Assembly (NCBI GenBank): GCA_020859875.1
Contig: JAJBVJ010000163.1
Span: 1 to 20,244, forward strand
Direction of reading: 5' to 3'
Source: Rikenellaceae bacterium
GTDB taxonomy: Bacteria > Bacteroidota > Bacteroidia > Bacteroidales > Rikenellaceae
DNA length: 20,244 bases
The translations under genes and the position numbers were made by a program. A model generated the notes under the pieces. The model did no database searches, was not told the DNA's origin, and worked only from the letters and a program-made list of their open reading frames with translations. This document shows positions 16,644-20,244 of the stretch, piece after piece. The number at the start of each line of letters is the position of its first letter. Position 1 is the first letter of the stretch.

Positions 16644-17177
16644 ATGTCTGTGTTAGATATGATTCGGGATGCGTCCCTGAGTTTTTTTGTGGCGGTGGGG
16701 TTCGCTTTTCTGTTCGAAACTCCGCGAAGGGCTGTTCCCGTAGCGGGCATTTTGGGCGGAATGGGACACTGCCTGCGGTTCGTCCTGCTCGGGGCCGGAT
16801 CCGGGCTCGTGGGAGCTACCTTGTGCGGTGCGGTCGCCATAGGGCTTGCCGGGATCGTTATGGCCCACAGGATACATACTCCGCCGGTGGTATTCACTCT
16901 TCCGGCCTGCATAACGATGATCCCGGGTATGTATGCCTACAGGACGATGCTTGCCGGCATACGCGTTTACGAAGCGGGTCCCGGACAGGACACCTCCGGG
17001 CTACTTCAGGATATGGCTTATAACTTTATCCTCACCTTATCGCTGCTGTTTTGCCTTGCAATCGGAATATGCATAGCCGCCCTGCTGTTCAGAACCAAAA
17101 GCGTCAAGGACTTCAATAAGATAGAGCGGCTCTACCAGAAGGGGATAAAGGGGATCAAAGCTGGATTGAACAGGTAA
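16644..17177 (+). CDS. ThrE/YjjB-family exporter subunit, C-terminal-type half
   Basis: From ATG 16644 this is a 177-residue protein; an upstream in-frame TTG at 16638 would overlap the previous gene and is less likely. It has four or five membrane helices and the family landmarks ILGGMGHCLRF and TPPVVFTLPACITMIPGMYAYR, the PxxxxxxPxxxxxIPG pattern of the ThrE_2 domain. A charged cytoplasmic tail rich in Lys and Ile ends the protein. It begins two bases after the YjjP-like gene stops, so the two are translated together and would form one exporter corresponding to a single-chain ThrE. The next gene starts 14 bases downstream on the same strand. Confidence 0.88.
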   Translation: MSVLDMIRDASLSFFVAVGFAFLFETPRRAVPVAGILGGMGHCLRFVLLGAGSGLVGATLCGAVAIGLAGIVMAHRIHTPPVVFTLPACITMIPGMYAYRTMLAGIRVYEAGPGQDTSGLLQDMAYNFILTLSLLFCLAIGICIAALLFRTKSVKDFNKIERLYQKGIKGIKAGLNR

Positions 17178-17191
17178 TCGAAATAGCGGTA

Positions 17192-18106
17192 ATGAATAAA
17201 ATACTGGCTTTATTTATATCCGTTCTATTGCCACTGGTAACCATGGCCCGGCAGTCGGAATATCCAATCCATTTAGTGGGCAACCATATTTACACCCGGT
17301 GGACTATAAACGAAAACATACAGGCAACGGTTTTTCTGGAGAGCGCCTTCCCGAAAATAGTTTTCGACGAGAAATTCGTAAGAGATAATATCGACCAACT
17401 GAATGTGGTGCTTCTCGATCCTGGCGAAAATGCCTATATCCGGATGTGGATATGGCCGCAAGCGGTAAAGGTCTCCGGTATAATACGGGACACCGTTTCA
17501 TTTAACGGGAAAAAGATTTATGTGGATGCTCTGGTTGCCGACATTTCCGACAGGCCCCGGGATATTATTTTTCCCGTATACTGTATGCCGGAGCCCGTGG
17601 AGCTGGATATTTCCGGCGAAACGGTTAAAATAGGTAGACCGGAGGAGGAATACCTCCGGGATTTTCATGCGTATCCTATAACTCTGGATTCGACCTTTCT
17701 ATCTCCCTACATAAATTCGACCCTCACCGTATATGACCCCGATGGCGATTCGGAGTCCGTATCGGGAGATTTTCTTTTCGACCTGGGTAACTCCAACGCC
17801 CTTGTCCTTAACCGATCCCATGAAAAAGTACCTCATTTTCTCGAGGCGGCCGACCGCATGACGGTAAAGGATACTACGCGGTTCACACCCAATCCGCGAA
17901 TAGAACTGGGAATATTATGGCCGGAAAAGTTCGGGATCGCAAATATGCTGGTCACGGATAATTACATTCCGGTAATGAAACTCGACGGGCGGCACCTTTT
18001 TTTTGTCGGGATATTGGGCAACCGCTTTTTCAAAAATTTCATCGTGGTTTTCGATTCGGACAGCATCTATCTCAAGCCCGTCGGCCCGCAGGTGATAATA
18101 CGATAA
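17192..18106 (+). CDS. Secreted retropepsin-fold (clan AA-like) protein, probably catalytically degenerate
   Basis: This 304-residue protein has a Sec signal (cleavage probably after VTMA, residue 19). It looks bilobed. In lobe 1 the position expected to hold the Asp-Thr-Gly motif reads FLESAFPKIVFDEKF (Glu50-Ser51-Ala52). In lobe 2 it reads FLFDLGNSNALVLN (Asp197-Leu198-Gly199), so the Asp is kept but Thr/Ser is lost. The C-terminal motif GILGNRFFKNFIVVFD (from Gly273) followed by IYLKPV is the hallmark end of retropepsin-like aspartic proteases of Bacteroidota. I infer a fold relationship with doubtful protease activity. It follows yjjB by 14 bases and ends inside a terminator, so it is likely the third gene of that operon; its role there is unknown. 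Confidence 0.65.
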   Translation: MNKILALFISVLLPLVTMARQSEYPIHLVGNHIYTRWTINENIQATVFLESAFPKIVFDEKFVRDNIDQLNVVLLDPGENAYIRMWIWPQAVKVSGIIRDTVSFNGKKIYVDALVADISDRPRDIIFPVYCMPEPVELDISGETVKIGRPEEEYLRDFHAYPITLDSTFLSPYINSTLTVYDPDGDSESVSGDFLFDLGNSNALVLNRSHEKVPHFLEAADRMTVKDTTRFTPNPRIELGILWPEKFGIANMLVTDNYIPVMKLDGRHLFFVGILGNRFFKNFIVVFDSDSIYLKPVGPQVIIR

Positions 18107-18134
18107 AAAAGCCCCGAACAGGGCTTTTTTATCG
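18101..18134. terminator. Bidirectional intrinsic terminator between convergent genes
   Basis: There is a perfect 14-bp stem, CGATAAAAAAGCCC / GGGCTTTTTTATCG, with a CGAACA loop. The A/T-rich arms supply a T-tract on each strand, so it can stop both the retropepsin-like gene (plus) and the aldehyde dehydrogenase gene (minus, stop at 18142). The plus-strand stop codon (18104-18106) lies inside the left arm. Confidence 0.92.
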
Positions 18135-18141
18135 GTGTTTG

Positions 18142-19529
18142 TCAGAACCTTATCAATTTCGGATTGGTGAATTCGTGAACCCCGTAATCGGAGAGTTCGC
18201 GTCCGTAGCCCGAGTCTTTCGTCCCGCCGTAGGGAAGTTCCGGAGTGCTTCCCGCCGTGGTATTTATCCCGACCATGCCGGCGTCTACCTGCCGGGCCAC
18301 CCTCTCGCCGCGCTTCTTGTCGGAGGTAAAGACCGAGGCTCCCAGAGCGAAGCGCGAATTATTTGCCAGTTCGATGGCGTGGGCTTCGTCCCTTGCAGTT
18401 ACTATCGACAGTACGGGGCCGAATATTTCCCGGTCGAAGGCCTCCATGCCCGGCTCGACATTGCGAAGCAGTGCCGGCATCAGGAATGCCCCTTTCCGGG
18501 TGGGGTCGTACCCCTTGTAGGGCACTAATACCGCCCCCTGCCTTATCGATTTATCGAGCTGTGTCTTTATCGACTTTGCGGCATCGACGGAGGAGAGAGG
18601 CCCCATCGCGGTATGCTCGTCGAGCGGGTCGCCTACTTTGATATTATCCAGGTGGCCGACGACTTCCCGTATAAAACGTTCTACGATCTTCCGATCGACG
18701 ATGATCCTTTTGGGGGAGTTGCAAACCTGGCCGGCATTCCGGATCCTGAGAGAAACGGCCTTTTCCGCACTGGATGCCACGTCCGCATCGTCGAGCACTA
18801 GCATCGGGTCTATCCCGCTAAGCTCCATGACGCATTTTTTCGCTTTGCGTCCGCAGGCTTCCGCAACCGACCTTCCGGCCTCGACCCCGCCCGTGAAGGT
18901 AGCGCCCTTTATTCGGTCGTCGGCGATGATCTCGCTGGCTTTTGCCCCCCCCGGATATATAGGTTCGAGAAAACCCCCTCGGGGCATCCCGCTTCGCGGA
19001 AGATTCGCTCTATCGCAGCCGCACACTGCGGTACGTTGGACGAGTGTTTCAGAACGAAGGTATTGCCGGCAAGTATAATGGGTGCCGCATTTCGCACTAC
19101 CTGGGAATAGGGGAAATTCCAGGGTTGAATACTCAGGATTACCCCCAAGGGCTGGTAGGTAACGTATGCTTTCGTATTGAATTCATAGGGTTTGTCTTTG
19201 AGCAGTCTCCTTCCGTGCTCCGCATAGTATTCGAATACTCTGGCGCACAGGTCGGCCTCGGTAAGTCCCTCCCGGTATACTTTGCCCATTTCGACGGCAG
19301 CGAGCCTTGCAAGCTCCTCGCGGTTGCGCCTAAAGCCGCGGGCCAGCTTCCTCAGAAGTGTGGTGCGCTCGGATATGGCTGTCCTGCTCCACATGGTAAA
19401 TGCCGAGTCGGCCTTTCGGAGAATATCCTCGATCCGGTCGTCCGACATTACATCGAAGGTCATCTCGATTCGGTTGGTAGTAGGATTTACCGTTTTGACG
19501 GGAGAATCCTTAGTCAGTACTTTTTCCAT
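18142..19529 (-). pseudogene. Succinate-semialdehyde dehydrogenase, Sad/YneI-type (NAD(P)+-dependent aldehyde dehydrogenase), frameshifted in a G8 tract
   Basis: Two overlapping minus-strand frames together encode one aldehyde dehydrogenase. The N-terminal frame covers residues 1 to about 190 (PLGVILSIQPWNFPYSQV, NTFVLKHSSNVPQCA, EGVFSNLYI). The C-terminal frame continues with AKASEIIADDRIKGATFTGG, MELSGIDP (general-base Glu), NAGQVCNSPKR (catalytic Cys) and FGPVLSI, ending GVHEFTNPKLIRF. The switch occurs at eight Gs (plus-strand C8, 18945-18952). One extra G restores a 462-residue protein, the usual length for this family, with every catalytic residue present. I prefer ATG 19529; a GTG at 19550 is also possible. 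The wording of PWNFP, LKH and the C-terminus resembles E. coli Sad. The product oxidises succinate semialdehyde or a similar aldehyde. Confidence 0.88.
18945..18952 (-). other. G8 homopolymer at the aldehyde dehydrogenase frameshift
   Basis: The coding (minus) strand reads ATATATCC, eight Gs, then CAAAAGCC. In the upstream frame this gives YIRGGQK and then runs to a stop near 18909; one more G gives YIRGGAKAS and joins the downstream frame. Removing two Gs would also restore the frame. Confidence 0.9.
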
Positions 19530-19694
19530 AGGTTTTTCTGATTTAACCACAATAACGACTCAATTTTTATACCAGCGCCGGATTTAATGTGCGTGTCGGG
19601 ATAGAGGCTCTCCATTATTTTAATTTTATGTTAATTTATTGTTATGATTCCACTCTTTGCGGGGGCGGTTTCCACCGGAACGATTATTGTTTTT

Positions 19695-19702
19695 TAGCTT
19701 TG
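19695..19702 (+). promoter_or_regulatory. -7 element of the polyphosphate kinase gene
   Basis: TAGCTTTG matches TAnnTTTG exactly and lies 43 bases before the ppk ATG. The -33 region has only a weak TTTC at 19669-19672, 22 bases upstream. The preceding stretch (about 19610-19650) is very AT-rich and lies between divergent genes. Confidence 0.45.
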
Positions 19703-19745
19703 CAACCAGGTCTGACACGGATTTGCACTTTATAAATCAGCTGAT

Positions 19746-20244
19746 ATGAATAACACCCACGATCATCACCATCATGTTTGCAAATTCTACAACAGGGAAC
19801 TGAGCTGGCTCCAATTCAACGAAAGGGTTTTACAGGAAGCTCAGGATGTCAATAATCCCCTGATGCAGCGGCTTCGGTTCCTGGGTATTTTCTCGAACAA
19901 CCAGGACGAATTTATAAAGGTGCGTGTGGCGAATATATTGAGGATGGAGAAATCCAAACGTAAAAAAGACCGTGAACTTACCGGGGGGGTATACTCCCTC
20001 GGAGCTGCTGACCAGGATCAATCTTAAAGTATGGCAGCTCCAGGAGATGTTCATGGACACCTACGCCCGGGTGCTGCGCCAGCTCGAGTCGGAAAAAATC
20101 CGCATCCTTTCGGAAAAAGAACTGGACGAAAGACAAATGGAATTCTGCCGTGAATATTTCGCAAATATCGTTTCCCAAAGGATAGTTCCGCTGATGATCC
20201 TCAAATCGATGAGAATACCATTCCTGCCCGACTGTAAAATATAC
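19746..20244 (+). pseudogene. ppk1: Polyphosphate kinase 1, N-terminal part (runs off window), frameshifted in a G7 tract
   Basis: The product would polymerise the gamma-phosphate of ATP into polyphosphate. Residues 13-68 are the conserved PPK1 N-terminal helical domain: FYNRELSWLQFNERVLQEAQ, MQRLRFLGIFSNNQDEF, then IKVRVANI. After KKDRELTGG the frame is broken at seven Gs (19983-19989); deleting one G gives TGGYTPSELLTRINLKVWQL, then MFMDTYARVLRQLESE and EFCREYFANIVSQRIVPL, which is normal PPK1 sequence and stays open for 85 codons to the last base. As written, the first frame stops at 20025-20027 after 93 residues. The N-terminus has an unusual HDHHHH cluster. The catalytic histidine lies outside the window. 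Confidence 0.9.
19983..19989 (+). other. G7 homopolymer at the polyphosphate kinase frameshift
   Basis: The coding strand reads GAACTTACC, seven Gs, then TATACTCCC. With seven Gs the frame goes to GVYSLGAADQ and stops; with six it gives GGYTPSELL and continues as PPK1. Confidence 0.9.

Noticed and set aside
18001..18010. T8 tract in the retropepsin-like gene as another slippage lesion
   Set aside because: The reading frame continues normally through the conserved C-terminal motif, so it is intact.
19551..19745. Possible RNA gene or riboswitch between the aldehyde dehydrogenase and ppk
   Set aside because: I see only AT-rich promoter-like sequence and no tRNA-like or riboswitch-like fold.
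19983..20027. Programmed ribosomal frameshift in polyphosphate kinase
   Set aside because: PPK1 is not known to use frameshifting, there is no obvious stimulatory structure, and a second similar lesion nearby points to homopolymer indels.
1..20244. CRISPR array, insertion sequence or prophage
   Set aside because: There are no spaced direct repeats, no transposase or integrase frames and no phage genes.

Overview
The window comes from a member of the Bacteroidota, most likely a gut Bacteroidales; I cannot fix the genus. The reasons are a SusC/SusD pair, DUF1735 and DUF4249 lipoproteins, a TonB-dependent receptor with a carboxypeptidase-regulatory-like N-terminus, and promoter-like sites of the Bacteroides type (TAnnTTTG at -7). 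Coding is dense, and no gene-free stretch exceeds 300 bases. I see no tRNA, rRNA, CRISPR array, transposase or integrase.

Layout. (1) 1-5399, plus strand: the 3' end of a polysaccharide utilization locus, with the SusC C-terminal part, SusD, a GH18 endoglycosidase lipoprotein with an intact DGLDIDFE motif, and a DUF1735/LamG-type glycan-binding lipoprotein. It closes with a strong hairpin at 5421-5446. The gene set points to capture and cleavage of host N-glycans or a related GlcNAc-containing glycan. (2) 5605-12299, minus strand: a seven-gene operon, tetR-tolC-hlyD-ATPase-ATPase-permease-permease. It resembles E. coli cecR-ybhGFSR with an outer-membrane channel gene added and the double ATPase YbhF split in two. 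(3) 12481-15612, minus strand: a TonB-dependent receptor and a DUF4249 lipoprotein. (4) 15859-18106, plus strand: a two-part YjjP/YjjB (ThrE-type) exporter followed by a secreted retropepsin-fold protein whose catalytic motifs look degenerate. (5) 18142-19529, minus strand: a Sad/YneI-type succinate-semialdehyde dehydrogenase, frameshifted in a G8 tract. (6) 19746 to the end, plus strand: the start of polyphosphate kinase 1, frameshifted in a G7 tract.

How the genes work together. In the PUL, the surface enzyme would cut glycans from proteins, the binding lipoproteins would hold them and SusCD would import them. The ABC operon encodes all parts of a tripartite efflux pump plus its likely own repressor. 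The most notable molecular feature is that the two ATPases carry complementary motif losses, which predicts one degenerate and one canonical ATP site. The two frameshifts lie about 1 kb apart, both in G homopolymers of otherwise well-conserved genes; sequencing error is the simplest explanation, with phase variation the alternative. I found no clear case of an entirely new system.
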